From Arthrobacter sp. StoSoilB22 (lineage in GTDB: Bacteria; Actinomycetota; Actinomycetes; Actinomycetales; Micrococcaceae): 64,000 bases of DNA. Position 1 is the first letter of the stretch; each line of letters opens with the position of its first letter. Positions 42,103-50,792 of the stretch are shown piece after piece. The stretch is taken from assembly GCF_019977315.1 (NCBI RefSeq), contig NZ_AP024652.1:3782001-3846000 (forward strand), in the 5' to 3' direction. The position numbers and the translations under genes were made by a program. The notes under the pieces are model-generated. The model ran no database searches and had not been told where the DNA came from. It saw only the letters and a program-made list of their open reading frames with translations.

Positions 42103-43269
42103 ATGCGTGTTGTCATCGCCCCGGACAAATTCAAGGGCTCGCTGTCCGCGCCCGACGTCGCCAAGCACCTGGCAACAGGGCTGCTGGCGGGGTTCGGCCA
42201 CGGCATAGAAGCAACACGCATTCCGGTGGCCGACGGCGGCGAAGGAACCATCGACGCCGCCATCGGCTCCGGCTTCACCCGCCGGACCACCACCGTCACC
42301 GGCCCGCTCGGCGAGCCAGTGAAGGCCGACTTCGCGGTGCGGGACCAGGAAGCTGTCATCGAAATGGCGGCGGCTTCCCGTCTCGCCCTCCTCCCGGACG
42401 GCCCCACGAGCGAAACCGCAAAGACCGCAACCAGCATCGGCACGGGCGAACTCATCCGCGCCGCGCTGGACCTCGGCTGCCGCAAGATCATCCTGGGTGT
42501 CGGCGGAAGCGCCAACACCGATGCCGGCGCAGGAGTCCTGCAGGGCCTCGGCGCCGTCTTCCTGGACGAGAACGGCAACGAGCTCCCCGGCGGTGGTGCC
42601 GCCTTGGCACAGCTGAACAGCATCGACTTCTCCAACTTCGACGTCCGCGTTGAGGCAACGGAGTTCGTGTTGGCGTCCGACGTCGACAATCCCCTTTTGG
42701 GGGCCAGCGGAGCCCCAGCCATCTTCGGTCCGCAGAAGGGCGCGACGCCGGACGACGTCACCTCGCTCGATGCGGCGCTGAGCCACTTCGTGGACGTCCT
42801 CTCCGCCACAACCGGCCAGCATGCCAAATTTGCTGCCAAGGCAGAAGGCGCTGGAGCAGCAGGCGGCGTTGGCTACATTGCCATCGCGGCGCTGAAGGCA
42901 GAGCGGCGGCCGGGCATCGACGTCGTGCTTGAATTCACTGAACTCGAGCAGCGGCTCAAGGGCGCCGATCTGGTGATCACCGGAGAAGGCAGCCTGGACG
43001 AGCAAAGCCTGCTCGGCAAGACCCCCATGGGTGTCTCCCGCGCGGCACAGAGGAACGGGGTTCCCGTGATCGCAGTGTGCGGGCGGAGTACCCTGAGCCG
43101 GGAACAACTCACGGATGCCGGCTTCCACACGGTCCATGCACTGACCGATCTGGAAAAAGATGTCCAAAAATGTATCGCTGAAGCAGGTCCGTTGCTTGAA
43201 CAATTAGGTAAGCACATAGGCGTGTACCTGGCGGAACGGACCGAAAACAAGGAGTACCTCAATGTCTGA
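42103..43269 (+). CDS. glxK: glycerate kinase, glyoxylate-pathway copy
   Basis: A 388-residue type II glycerate kinase with [66 protein letters not shown] and [15 protein letters not shown]. It phosphorylates the D-glycerate made by GlxR. Its paralogue at 8.2 kb has the same motifs and serves the tartrate-type operon. ATG 42103 follows AAGGAGGCACCGGA. The stop overlaps the allB start by 8 bp, so the two are translationally coupled. Confidence 0.92.
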   Translation: MRVVIAPDKFKGSLSAPDVAKHLATGLLAGFGHGIEATRIPVADGGEGTIDAAIGSGFTRRTTTVTGPLGEPVKADFAVRDQEAVIEMAAASRLALLPDGPTSETAKTATSIGTGELIRAALDLGCRKIILGVGGSANTDAGAGVLQGLGAVFLDENGNELPGGGAALAQLNSIDFSNFDVRVEATEFVLASDVDNPLLGASGAPAIFGPQKGATPDDVTSLDAALSHFVDVLSATTGQHAKFAAKAEGAGAAGGVGYIAIAALKAERRPGIDVVLEFTELEQRLKGADLVITGEGSLDEQSLLGKTPMGVSRAAQRNGVPVIAVCGRSTLSREQLTDAGFHTVHALTDLEKDVQKCIAEAGPLLEQLGKHIGVYLAERTENKEYLNV

Positions 43270-44611
43270 AGCAATCGGCGCCTATGACCTCGTTATCCGG
43301 GGCCAGCGCATCTTGACCACCGCCGGTATCGCAGCCCGCGAAGTCGGCATCCGCGATGGCATCATCGTCGCCATCGAACCCTTGGGCAACGGCCTGACGG
43401 GCAACGAGGTCATCGAACTCGCAGACGACGAAACCCTCATCCCAGGCCTGGTGGACACCCACGTCCACGTCAACGAGCCCGGCCGCACCGAGTGGGAAGG
43501 CTTCGCCTCCGCCACCCGTGCCGCAGCTGCCGGTGGCGTGACCACCATCATCGACATGCCGCTGAACAGCATCCCGCCCACCACCACCGTGGACGGCCTG
43601 GAGCAAAAGCGCGTGGTCGCCAAGGACCAGGCTTTCGTGGACGTCGGATTCTGGGGCGGTGCCATCCCGGGCAACAAGGCCGACCTCCGCCCGCTGCACG
43701 ACGAAGGCGTTTTCGGCTTCAAGTGCTTCCTCCTGCACTCCGGCGTGGACGAGTTCCCGCACCTGGACGCAGATGAGATGGAAGAGGACATGGCTGAGCT
43801 CAAGTCCTTCGACTCCCTCATGATCGTGCACGCCGAGGACTCCCACGCTATTGACCGCGCCCCGCACCCCGGCGGCGACCACTACGAAACCTTCCTGGCT
43901 TCCCGCCCCCGCGGCGCCGAGAACAAGGCCATCGCCGAGGTCATCGAACGCGCACGCTGGACCGGCGCCCGCGCCCACATCCTGCACCTCTCCTCCTCCG
44001 ACGCGCTGCCGATGATCGCTTCGGCAAAGCGCGACGGCGTCAACCTCACCGTTGAGACGTGCCCGCACTACCTGACCCTCATGGCCGAAGAAATCCCCGA
44101 CGGCGCCACGGCGTACAAGTGCTGCCCGCCCATCCGTGAGGCCTCCAACCGCGAGCTCCTCTGGAAGGGCCTGCAGGACGGCACCATCGACTGCATCGTC
44201 TCGGACCACTCCCCCTCAACACTGGACCTGAAGGACCTGGAAAATGGCGACTTCGCCGTGGCATGGGGCGGCGTTTCCTCGCTGCAGCTGGGCCTGTCCC
44301 TCATCTGGACAGAAGCCCGCCACCGCGGCATCCCGCTGGAACAAGTTGTCTCCTGGATGGCTGAGAAGCCCGCCGCGTTGGCCCGCCTGCACAACAAGGG
44401 CCAGCTCGCCCTGGGCTACGACGCCGACTTCTCCGTCTTCGCCCCGGACGAAGCCTTCGTTGTGGACGTCAGCAAGCTCAAGCACAAGAACCCGATCACC
44501 CCGTACGACGGCCGTCCCCTGGCCGGCGTCGTCCGCAAGACCTACCTGCGCGGCTCCGTGATCGACGGCCAGAACCCCGGCGGCAAGCTGCTCCGCCGCG
44601 GCAACGTTTAG
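43262..44611 (+). CDS. allB: allantoinase
   Basis: A 449-residue amidohydrolase of the dihydroorotase/allantoinase group. [20 protein letters not shown] contains the H-x-H metal motif and the family's NEPGR, followed by the Lys-bearing [15 protein letters not shown] (the Lys is expected to be carboxylated), [10 protein letters not shown] and [14 protein letters not shown] with further metal His, and IVSDHSPS with the Asp. It opens the ring of allantoin to give allantoate. The 8-bp overlap with glxK places allantoin breakdown and glyoxylate use in one transcript. Genes for allantoate hydrolysis are not in the window. Confidence 0.93.
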   Translation: MSEAIGAYDLVIRGQRILTTAGIAAREVGIRDGIIVAIEPLGNGLTGNEVIELADDETLIPGLVDTHVHVNEPGRTEWEGFASATRAAAAGGVTTIIDMPLNSIPPTTTVDGLEQKRVVAKDQAFVDVGFWGGAIPGNKADLRPLHDEGVFGFKCFLLHSGVDEFPHLDADEMEEDMAELKSFDSLMIVHAEDSHAIDRAPHPGGDHYETFLASRPRGAENKAIAEVIERARWTGARAHILHLSSSDALPMIASAKRDGVNLTVETCPHYLTLMAEEIPDGATAYKCCPPIREASNRELLWKGLQDGTIDCIVSDHSPSTLDLKDLENGDFAVAWGGVSSLQLGLSLIWTEARHRGIPLEQVVSWMAEKPAALARLHNKGQLALGYDADFSVFAPDEAFVVDVSKLKHKNPITPYDGRPLAGVVRKTYLRGSVIDGQNPGGKLLRRGNV

Positions 44612-44621
44612 GTCAACCGTC

Positions 44622-45476
44622 ATGGCAGTCAATGCCTACGGGCCCCCGCCGTCGCGAGGACCCGCCGCACGCGGCGTCTCCGCGCGGCGCTCCGGCCTGA
44701 ATCCTCGGAACCTCAACGATCGGAACGGCCTGACAGCGCACGGGCTGGCCCTCTGGGTCAACCCCGCCGAGGGCGACGAAATCGATCCTGAAGTCTGGGA
44801 GCGGGCAGCACGCCTTGTGCTGGCCCGTGCCATGAAACTTGCCCCGGAGGCGGAAGTCCGCATCTGGCCCGCCACCGGGGCAGAGCACTCCGGCGTCGGC
44901 GACACTTCCTGGGGCGGCACTCCGCAGGAAGCCGCCGACGCCGGTACCAACGATTCGCTGTCACTCGCCGATGCCCTCGCGGACGCCCGTTCGGACGCCC
45001 GCGCTGCCGGAAATTCACCCTCCAACGGACAATTCACCAGCGCACGCGAGGGTGATTTGTCCGGCGGAGGGGGACGCACCGAAACCGGTAGAGGGGGACG
45101 CACCGAAACGGGCGGCAGCACCGCCGTCGAGCCCGTAACGTTGGCGAGCCGCCGCAGCCAACTTGCGGTGGACCTCGCCGCTGAAGTAGTGCTGCTGGAC
45201 GGCGAGCCGGTTGCCTTTACTGGCATGGAATACAAGCTGCTCCGGTACCTGGTGGTGAACTGCTCGCGCGCCATTTCACGTGAAGAATTGCAACGCTTCC
45301 TGGAGTCATTTGACCTCCCCGGCGCGGCATTTCGCTCGATCGACGTTTATGTTGGAAGGGTGCGGCGGAAGCTAGGCTCCGCCCGACACACCGTCGCCAC
45401 CGTCCGTGGCGGCGGCTACCAGTTCGTGCCAGGGCCCTATGCCACAGTGCGCGGACCTGCGGAATACAGCATCTAA
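44622..45476 (+). CDS. OmpR-type winged-helix protein with low-complexity middle
   Basis: A 284-residue protein. The C-terminal about 95 residues are an OmpR/PhoB-type winged helix (VAFTGMEYKLLRYLVVN, ISREELQRFL, IDVYVGRVRRKLGS, TVATVRGGGYQFV). There is no receiver domain with a phosphorylatable Asp. The N-terminal part is a small alpha/beta region (ALWVNPAEGDEIDPEVWERA), and a disordered middle part holds a repeated GGRTETG sequence, encoded by a short direct repeat near 45065-45115. Likely a DNA-binding regulator whose signal is unknown. It lies 10 bp after allB and may be co-transcribed with it, but need not regulate that operon. Confidence 0.72.
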   Translation: MAVNAYGPPPSRGPAARGVSARRSGLNPRNLNDRNGLTAHGLALWVNPAEGDEIDPEVWERAARLVLARAMKLAPEAEVRIWPATGAEHSGVGDTSWGGTPQEAADAGTNDSLSLADALADARSDARAAGNSPSNGQFTSAREGDLSGGGGRTETGRGGRTETGGSTAVEPVTLASRRSQLAVDLAAEVVLLDGEPVAFTGMEYKLLRYLVVNCSRAISREELQRFLESFDLPGAAFRSIDVYVGRVRRKLGSARHTVATVRGGGYQFVPGPYATVRGPAEYSI

Positions 45477-45557
45477 GTTCGCTGTTCTGTCTACTAGACA
45501 AACCGTTTTATGAATGACCAATGCCGGCTGTTTGCCGGTGAAACGTAAAGGATCGCC

Positions 45558-46025
45558 ATGACCCAGAAACTCCTCGTCGGAACGCAAGCACCTGATTTCG
45601 CGCTTCTCGACGCCGACGGCACCAAGGTCTCGCTGTCCGACTACCGCGGACGCAACGTCATTGTGTACTTCTACCCGAAGGCCGCCACCCCCGGCTGCAC
45701 CACCGAGGCATGCGACTTCCGCGACAACCTGGCCAGCCTGCAGGGCAAGGGCTACGAGGTTATCGGGATCTCCCCGGACGCCCCGGAAGCACTGTCCAAG
45801 TTCACGGGTGACTTTGCGCTGACCTTCCCGCTGCTCTCCGACGAAGACCACAAGGTTGCCCTGGCATATGGCGCCTGGGGCGAGAAGCTGGTTGACGGCG
45901 AAATCCACGAAGGCCTGGTCCGCTCCACCGTCGTGGTGGACAGCGAAGGCACTGTGAAGCTCACCCAGTACCAGGTCGCAGCCCAGGGCCACGTCCAGGC
46001 GCTCAAGGAAGAGCTGGGCGTCTAA
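45558..46025 (+). CDS. bcp: Bcp-type thioredoxin-dependent peroxiredoxin
   Basis: A 155-residue atypical two-Cys peroxiredoxin. It has APDFALLDADGTKVSLSDYR at the start and VIVYFYPKAATPGCTTEACDF, with the peroxidatic Cys (TPGCT) and a resolving Cys five residues later. It reduces peroxides with thioredoxin as electron donor. The length is normal. It has its own leader region and a strong terminator-like hairpin after it, so it is probably transcribed alone. It starts at ATG 45558. Its stop codon is followed directly by a 32-bp repeat array. Confidence 0.93.
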   Translation: MTQKLLVGTQAPDFALLDADGTKVSLSDYRGRNVIVYFYPKAATPGCTTEACDFRDNLASLQGKGYEVIGISPDAPEALSKFTGDFALTFPLLSDEDHKVALAYGAWGEKLVDGEIHEGLVRSTVVVDSEGTVKLTQYQVAAQGHVQALKEELGV

Positions 46026-46026
46026 C

Positions 46027-46078
46027 CCTCTCTCACATCCCGCGTGCTTGAGCGAATCGCTCTCTCATATAACCGCAC
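46027..46078 (+). repeat. 32-bp repeat array after bcp (two units)
   Basis: One full unit starting CCTCTCTCACATCCCGCG (46027-46058) and one partial unit GCTCTCTCATATAACCGCAC (46059-46078), exactly 32 bp apart. It begins 1-2 bases after the bcp stop codon and belongs to the family also found after three other genes (50021, 52163, 53509). The sense strand is C/T-rich and G-poor. Confidence 0.75.
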
Positions 46079-46087
46079 AAAACGTGT

Positions 46088-46117
46088 AACGCCCGCCCAC
46101 TTTTGTGAGCGGGCGTT
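46088..46117 (+). terminator. intrinsic terminator-like hairpin after bcp
   Basis: AACGCCCGC (46088-46096) pairs with GCGGGCGTT (46109-46117), with CAC/GTG pairs closing a TTTT loop. It lies 63 bp after the bcp stop and just behind the repeat array. A short TTT follows the stem. Confidence 0.65.
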
Positions 46118-46171
46118 TCATGTGTCGTGACTAAACGTGACAAATACCCAGCAGCATTAGTTAATGGAGCC

Positions 46172-47290
46172 ATGGTCTCTCCCACGCCCGTGCGCCACGC
46201 TGTCGTTGTCGAAGACGACGCTGACATTCGCGGACTTCTTGTTCTCGTCCTGGAGCAGCTCGACTTCGTGGTGACAGAGGCACCTGACGGTCTCTCCGGC
46301 GTCGAGGCTGTCCGCAGAACCAACGCCGAATTGGTGACGCTGGACATCAACCTTCCGGACATCGATGGCATGGAAGTCTGCCGCCGACTCCGCGAATTCT
46401 CGGACGCATACATCCTGATGCTCACGGCCCGAGCCGATGAGATTGACCGGCTCAACGGCCTGGACACCGGTGCGGACGACTACATCAACAAGCCGTTCAG
46501 CCCCAAGGAACTCCAGGCCCGCATCCGCGCGCTGTTCCGCAGGGCGCGCACGCCTTCCGCTCCCACCGAGGACACCGGCCAGAGCGACGAACTCGCCCGC
46601 GCAGCAGTAGTGCAGCAGAGCCTCCTGCCGCGCGAAACGGTCCGCCTCAACGGTTACGACGTCGCTGGAGCCTTCCGTCCTTCGCGCAGCGTGGGTGGGG
46701 ACTTCTACGACTGGTACCAGACCCGGGACGGCATGCATCTGACGTTCGCCGATGCCATGGGCAAAGGAATGGGAGCCGCCCTCATCGCAGCAACGGTCCG
46801 TGCAGTGATGCGCTCGGTAACTGACACCCCGGCCATTGACGCCGCGTTTGGCTCAGCCAGCGCCACCATCACCTCTGACTTGGACCATTCGGGGTCCTTC
46901 GTCACCATGTTCCACGCGCGGCTGGACAGCGCCAGCGGAAAACTCAGCTACATCGACGCCGGTCACGGGCTCGCGCTGCACGTTCCTGCTGAGGGGGCGG
47001 CTCGCCGCTTGGTTTCTGCGGGTCCGCCGGTGGGGATCCTGGACGACCAACTGTGGCCGGCTTCGGAGCTGCAACTGGAGCCGGGCGATTCCTTGGTGAT
47101 CGTCAGCGACGGCGTGTTGGACGCGCACGATTCCCTGGAGGAGTTCCAACGGAACGTGGAGAAAGTGGCGCGCACCGGGCCTACGTCGGACGACGTGTGC
47201 GCCGCCCTGCTGGAGTTGGCACCGGCGTCAACCGCTGAAGATGACGTAACCGCCGTCGTCGTACGCCGAAAACCACACGCAGAACTGTAG
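46172..47290 (+). CDS. response regulator fused to PP2C (RsbU/SpoIIE-type) phosphatase
   Basis: A 372-residue protein. The receiver domain comes first (AVVVEDDADIRGLL, phospho-acceptor Asp in LVTLDINLPDIDG, IDRLNGLDTGADDYINKPFSP). The second part is a PP2C-type phosphatase: SVGGDFYDWY, FADAMGKGMGAALIAATVRA, YIDAGHGLALH and LVIVSDGVLDAHD with the metal-binding Asp residues. It should dephosphorylate an anti-anti-sigma (STAS) protein, very likely the one encoded downstream, when the receiver is phosphorylated. No sensor kinase gene is adjacent. The start is uncertain: ATG 46172 or GTG 46127; I chose the first because the receiver begins soon after. Confidence 0.83.
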   Translation: MVSPTPVRHAVVVEDDADIRGLLVLVLEQLDFVVTEAPDGLSGVEAVRRTNAELVTLDINLPDIDGMEVCRRLREFSDAYILMLTARADEIDRLNGLDTGADDYINKPFSPKELQARIRALFRRARTPSAPTEDTGQSDELARAAVVQQSLLPRETVRLNGYDVAGAFRPSRSVGGDFYDWYQTRDGMHLTFADAMGKGMGAALIAATVRAVMRSVTDTPAIDAAFGSASATITSDLDHSGSFVTMFHARLDSASGKLSYIDAGHGLALHVPAEGAARRLVSAGPPVGILDDQLWPASELQLEPGDSLVIVSDGVLDAHDSLEEFQRNVEKVARTGPTSDDVCAALLELAPASTAEDDVTAVVVRRKPHAEL

Positions 47291-47309
47291 ATAACAAAAG
47301 GGGGGATTT

Positions 47310-49286
47310 GTGACACGTTTCTGGACCCGGCTGATCGTTCTTCTCACAGTCATTTTGGGCGTCAACTATGTTGCGTGGCGCTGGATGGCCTCGCTGAACT
47401 GGGACGCGTGGTGGATCGCGGTCCCGCTGGTGCTTGCCGAGACATACAGCCTGATTGACGTGATGCTGTTCGGCCTGACGGTGTGGAACATCAAGTTCCG
47501 CAAGCCACCGCCCCCTGCCCCGGCCGACGCCACTGTGGACGTTTTCATCACCACCTACAACGAGCCATTGGACCTGGTGATGACCACCGCCCTGGCCGCC
47601 AAGGACATTCGCTGGCCCCACAGCACCTGGATCCTGGACGACGGCAACCGCCCGGAGATGCGCGAACTCGCCGAGTCGAACGGGATCGGTTACGTGACGC
47701 GAACCGCCGATTGGACGCCGGACATGCCGCGTCACGCCAAGGCGGGCAACCTGAACAACGCGCTGATGCTCACCTCAGGCGAGTACCTGTTGATCCTCGA
47801 CGCCGACCAGATCCCCGAGCCGGACATCCTGGACAAGACGCTGGGCTACTTCAACGACGACAAAGTGGCACTGGTCCAGACCCCGCAATACTTCATCAAC
47901 GTCCCCGCCGACGATCCCCTGGGCAGCCAGGCACCCCTGTTCTACGGACCCATCCAGCAGGGCAAGGACGGGTGGAACGCCGCGTTCTTCTGCGGCTCCA
48001 ACGCGATCCTCCGCCGGGAAGCCCTCATGCAACTGGGCCTGGTGGGCTACGTCAAAGCCACCGAAAAGAGTATCCGGCGTGCCCTCGCGGCATCCCGGAC
48101 CGCCATCAAGAAGGCCCGGCGGTCACCCGAGGCGGAGAATCCGCTGGTGGAGCAGATGCTCAACGAGGTTGAGGCTGCTACCGAGTCCGCCCAGAAGGAA
48201 CTCGAAGCCGGGGCATCCCTCAGCGAAATCACCTACCGGGTCCGCCGCCAAGTGGATGACGCTGTGCGCACCCTCGTGGCCGCCGACTTCTCCGCACTCC
48301 AATCCGACCTCGAAGAGATCGCCGCCATGGAACTCGCCCACGTCGGAGAGTCGGGCGTGACCACCGTGGCGAGTGACGCCGTCGACCGCATGTCCGGACG
48401 CGACTGGTCCCCCTTGGGTGCGCTCGAATCCGTACACGCCGTCCTTGACGCCATCTCAGTAGAACGCACCGACGAAGCCCAGCCGATCATGCCGCTGGCC
48501 ACCATCTCCGTCACGGAGGACATGGCCACTGCCATGCGCCTGCACGGCCTGGGGTGGAAGAGCGTGTACCACCACGAAATCCTGGCCAACGGCCTGGCGC
48601 CCGAGGACCTCAAAACCATGCTCACCCAGCGCCTCCGCTGGGCCCAAGGCACCATGCAGGTGCTGCTCCGCGAGAATCCGCTGGTGCAACGCCGGCTCAC
48701 GTGGGGCCAGAGGCTGATGTACTTCTCCACCATGTGGAGCTACCTGAGCGGATTCGCGGCCGTCGTCTACTTCGCCGCGCCTATCATCTACCTGACGCTC
48801 GGCATCCTCCCGGTGAGCAGCCTCAGCTACGACTTCTTCATCCGCTTCATCCCGTTCATGGTGGTGAACCAACTCTTGTTCCTTGTGGCCGGGCACGGGA
48901 TTCCCACTTGGCGCGGGCAGCAGTACAGCCTCGCGCTGTTCCCCACATGGATCAAGGCCTGCACGACGGCGGCACGGAACGTTTGGTTCGGGCGTCCCCT
49001 CGGGTTCGCGGTCACCCCCAAGGCCCGCCAGAGCGGTGGACCCAGTTGGAGCCTCATCCGTCCCCAGATCATTGTGGCGGTGCTGCTTGCCATAGCGCTG
49101 GTTGTTGGCCTTATCCGGCTTCTTGCCGGAATGTCCGAGCCCTTGGGCACACTGGTAAACGTGGCATGGGTTGCGTTCGACCTTGTGGTCCTGAGCGTTC
49201 TGGTCAAGGCAGTTTTGTACAAGGGTTTTGAGCCTGAAGATGTTGGGCCGGAGCGCCCCGAGGAGAGGAATGCAGATGCAGTTTAG
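47310..49286 (+). CDS. cellulose-synthase-like membrane glycosyltransferase (GT2)
   Basis: A 658-residue processive-type GT2. Two N-terminal helices (LIVLLTVILGVNYVAW, WWIAVPLVLAETYSLIDVML) come before the catalytic domain, with VFITTYNEPLDLV, DDGN, LILDADQIPEPDI (D-x-D), FFCGSNAILRREAL, SVTEDMATAMRLH (TED) and QRLRWAQGTMQ (Q-x-x-RW). More helices follow (about five). Between CGSN and TED an insertion of about 150 residues (roughly 243-390) rich in Ala/Glu/Lys, probably coiled coil, is absent from ordinary BcsA-like enzymes. It likely makes or exports a beta-glucan-type polysaccharide. GTG 47310 follows GGGGGGATTT. It is embedded in the partner-switch operon. Confidence 0.82.
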   Translation: MTRFWTRLIVLLTVILGVNYVAWRWMASLNWDAWWIAVPLVLAETYSLIDVMLFGLTVWNIKFRKPPPPAPADATVDVFITTYNEPLDLVMTTALAAKDIRWPHSTWILDDGNRPEMRELAESNGIGYVTRTADWTPDMPRHAKAGNLNNALMLTSGEYLLILDADQIPEPDILDKTLGYFNDDKVALVQTPQYFINVPADDPLGSQAPLFYGPIQQGKDGWNAAFFCGSNAILRREALMQLGLVGYVKATEKSIRRALAASRTAIKKARRSPEAENPLVEQMLNEVEAATESAQKELEAGASLSEITYRVRRQVDDAVRTLVAADFSALQSDLEEIAAMELAHVGESGVTTVASDAVDRMSGRDWSPLGALESVHAVLDAISVERTDEAQPIMPLATISVTEDMATAMRLHGLGWKSVYHHEILANGLAPEDLKTMLTQRLRWAQGTMQVLLRENPLVQRRLTWGQRLMYFSTMWSYLSGFAAVVYFAAPIIYLTLGILPVSSLSYDFFIRFIPFMVVNQLLFLVAGHGIPTWRGQQYSLALFPTWIKACTTAARNVWFGRPLGFAVTPKARQSGGPSWSLIRPQIIVAVLLAIALVVGLIRLLAGMSEPLGTLVNVAWVAFDLVVLSVLVKAVLYKGFEPEDVGPERPEERNADAV

Positions 49287-49608
49287 CTACGAGGTCAAAG
49301 ACTCCTACGCGGAGGTGAAGAGCGTGGGCCGGCTGAACATGGTTGCTGCCCCCAAGCTGCGCGAGGTAGTGAACGAGGTGGTGGCCGGTGGGTCCAGCCG
49401 TGTTGTGGTGAACCTGGCAGAAACCGACTTCATGGATTCCTCCGGGCTCGGCGCCCTGATCGGCTGCCTTAAAGCCGCCCGACAAGCCGGCGGGGACCTC
49501 CGGATCGCCGGCGTTCAGCCACAGGTCAAGATGGTCCTGGAACTGACCAACATGGACAGGGTACTCACGGCCTACCCTTCAGCCGAGGAGGCGTTCGGCG
49601 ATGACTGA
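49276..49608 (+). CDS. STAS-domain anti-anti-sigma factor
   Basis: A 110-residue STAS protein: YEVKDSYAEVKSVGRLNMVA, VVVNLAETDFMDSSGLGALIGCL with the Ser that the partner kinase phosphorylates (in FMDSSGLG), and a final helix. It should switch between binding the kinase/anti-sigma protein and being free after dephosphorylation by the PP2C protein. ATG 49276 has GGAGAGG seven bases upstream, while ATG 49270 is too close to it. The gene overlaps the glycosyltransferase end by 11 bp and the next gene start by 8 bp, so it is strictly coupled. Confidence 0.85.
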   Translation: MQFSYEVKDSYAEVKSVGRLNMVAAPKLREVVNEVVAGGSSRVVVNLAETDFMDSSGLGALIGCLKAARQAGGDLRIAGVQPQVKMVLELTNMDRVLTAYPSAEEAFGDD

Positions 49609-50020
49609 GGTCATTGCCCGCCGGGGATTCCACGGGCCGTCCAATGAGGAAGCAATCGAAGCCATCCACAACGAGCTTGATGCCCTCTGGGACGACGCCT
49701 CCTTCGTGCCGGACATGGACCGGATGACGTTCGCTACGGCCGTGATCGAGGCCGCCGCAAACATCGTGCAGCATGCGGAGCCTGTGGCGGAGAAGCCCGT
49801 AGAGATCGACGTCGACATCAGCGTCCAGCCCTCCCGGCTGATTGCCCGGGTCAGCGCCCACAACGCCCGGGAGCCCTTCGCGGATGACATGCAGGCGTCC
49901 ATGCCGGATGCGGAGGCGGAGTCCGGGCGTGGGTTGGCGCTCATCGAGGCCTTGGTGACCACGGTGACCTTCGAACGCCAGGATGGCACCAACACCTGGA
50001 TCCTCACCCGCAACACCTAA
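49601..50020 (+). CDS. RsbW-like anti-sigma factor / HATPase kinase
   Basis: A 139-residue GHKL-ATPase domain protein: FATAVIEAAANIVQHA (N box with Asn) and AEAESGRGLALIEAL (G1 box), as in RsbW/SpoIIAB kinases. It phosphorylates the STAS partner and sequesters a target protein. No sigma-factor gene is near, so the output could be the glycosyltransferase itself or a distant sigma factor. The start overlaps the STAS gene by 8 bp. The stop is followed immediately by a 32-bp repeat array. Confidence 0.82.
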   Translation: MTEVIARRGFHGPSNEEAIEAIHNELDALWDDASFVPDMDRMTFATAVIEAAANIVQHAEPVAEKPVEIDVDISVQPSRLIARVSAHNAREPFADDMQASMPDAEAESGRGLALIEALVTTVTFERQDGTNTWILTRNT

Positions 50021-50133
50021 CCCTCTCTTAACCGCACGCTCTCTCACATCCCACCGGTCATAACCGCACGCTCTCTCACATCCCACCGGCCATAACCGCA
50101 CGCTCTCTCACATCCCACCCGCTTGAGCCGAAC
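50021..50133 (+). repeat. 32-bp tandem repeat array after the HATPase gene (three units plus partial)
   Basis: A partial unit (CCCTCTCTTAACCGCAC) is followed by three units at 50038, 50070 and 50102, exactly 32 bp apart, each starting GCTCTCTCACATCCCACC; the first two continue CGG-C/T-CATAACCGCAC. No spacers are present, so it is not a CRISPR array. It starts at the first base after a stop codon. The sense strand is C/T-rich and has many YC dimers. Confidence 0.85.
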
Positions 50134-50234
50134 CCTGAAGGGCAACGGGTTGTTCTACCCATAGCCAAGCGCAACGCAGCGTGACAGCATTCGGTGAGAT
50201 CCGCCGTCGAGCACTTATTGAAACCGGGGAAGAA

Positions 50235-50792
50235 ATGAACCGCCGCATTCACTGCAAACCTTGGGCGCTGGTTGCTGCCCTGGCGGTGGTGACCGTTACT
50301 GCTGGCTGCAGCAACACCCCTAACGACCCAAAACGGGAACCCAGCAGGGCTCCGGCCGTAACTGTGGAGCCCGAGCCCGTGGCCGAAAGCGCCGCCAAAT
50401 ACAACGCACTGACCGCTGACCTTATTGCCGCCCTGGAAGCGAAAATGCCGGCCATCACCTGGACCGTGGATGATCCGGCAAGGATGAGCCGCACCCAAGA
50501 CAGCAGGTGCATGCTCTCGCCGCGAAGCATGAAAAGCAGCGCAGACATCGTGGAGCCCTCCAAGAACTTTGAGGACGTCTTCGCCGCAGCCGATCCCGTC
50601 CTGGAAAAGCACGGATTCCCTGCCTTTGACGGCACAGATCCAGTACCCGGCGGCTGGGTGGTCACGCGCAGCACGAATGGCTCCGGGGCCACGGTGACCA
50701 TCGAATCCAAGAGCCCGGCGTACCTGCGAATATCGGTTCCGGTTCAGTCCGAGAACTGCGATTCCAACGAAATTCCTCAGGGGGACAGATAA
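50235..50792 (+). CDS. predicted lipoprotein of unknown function
   Basis: A 185-residue protein with a type II signal sequence: basic start (NRRIHCK), hydrophobic LVAALAVVTVTAGCSN and a lipobox T-A-G-C. The mature part is alpha/beta with two Cys that may pair (SRCMLSP and SENCDSN), plus YLRISVPVQ near the end. I do not recognise the family. Its stop is directly followed by the start codon of the WXG100-calpain gene, so the two are coupled. It may assist or neutralise that exported protein outside the membrane; this is inference. ATG 50235 follows GGGGAAGAA. Confidence 0.62.
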   Translation: MNRRIHCKPWALVAALAVVTVTAGCSNTPNDPKREPSRAPAVTVEPEPVAESAAKYNALTADLIAALEAKMPAITWTVDDPARMSRTQDSRCMLSPRSMKSSADIVEPSKNFEDVFAAADPVLEKHGFPAFDGTDPVPGGWVVTRSTNGSGATVTIESKSPAYLRISVPVQSENCDSNEIPQGDR

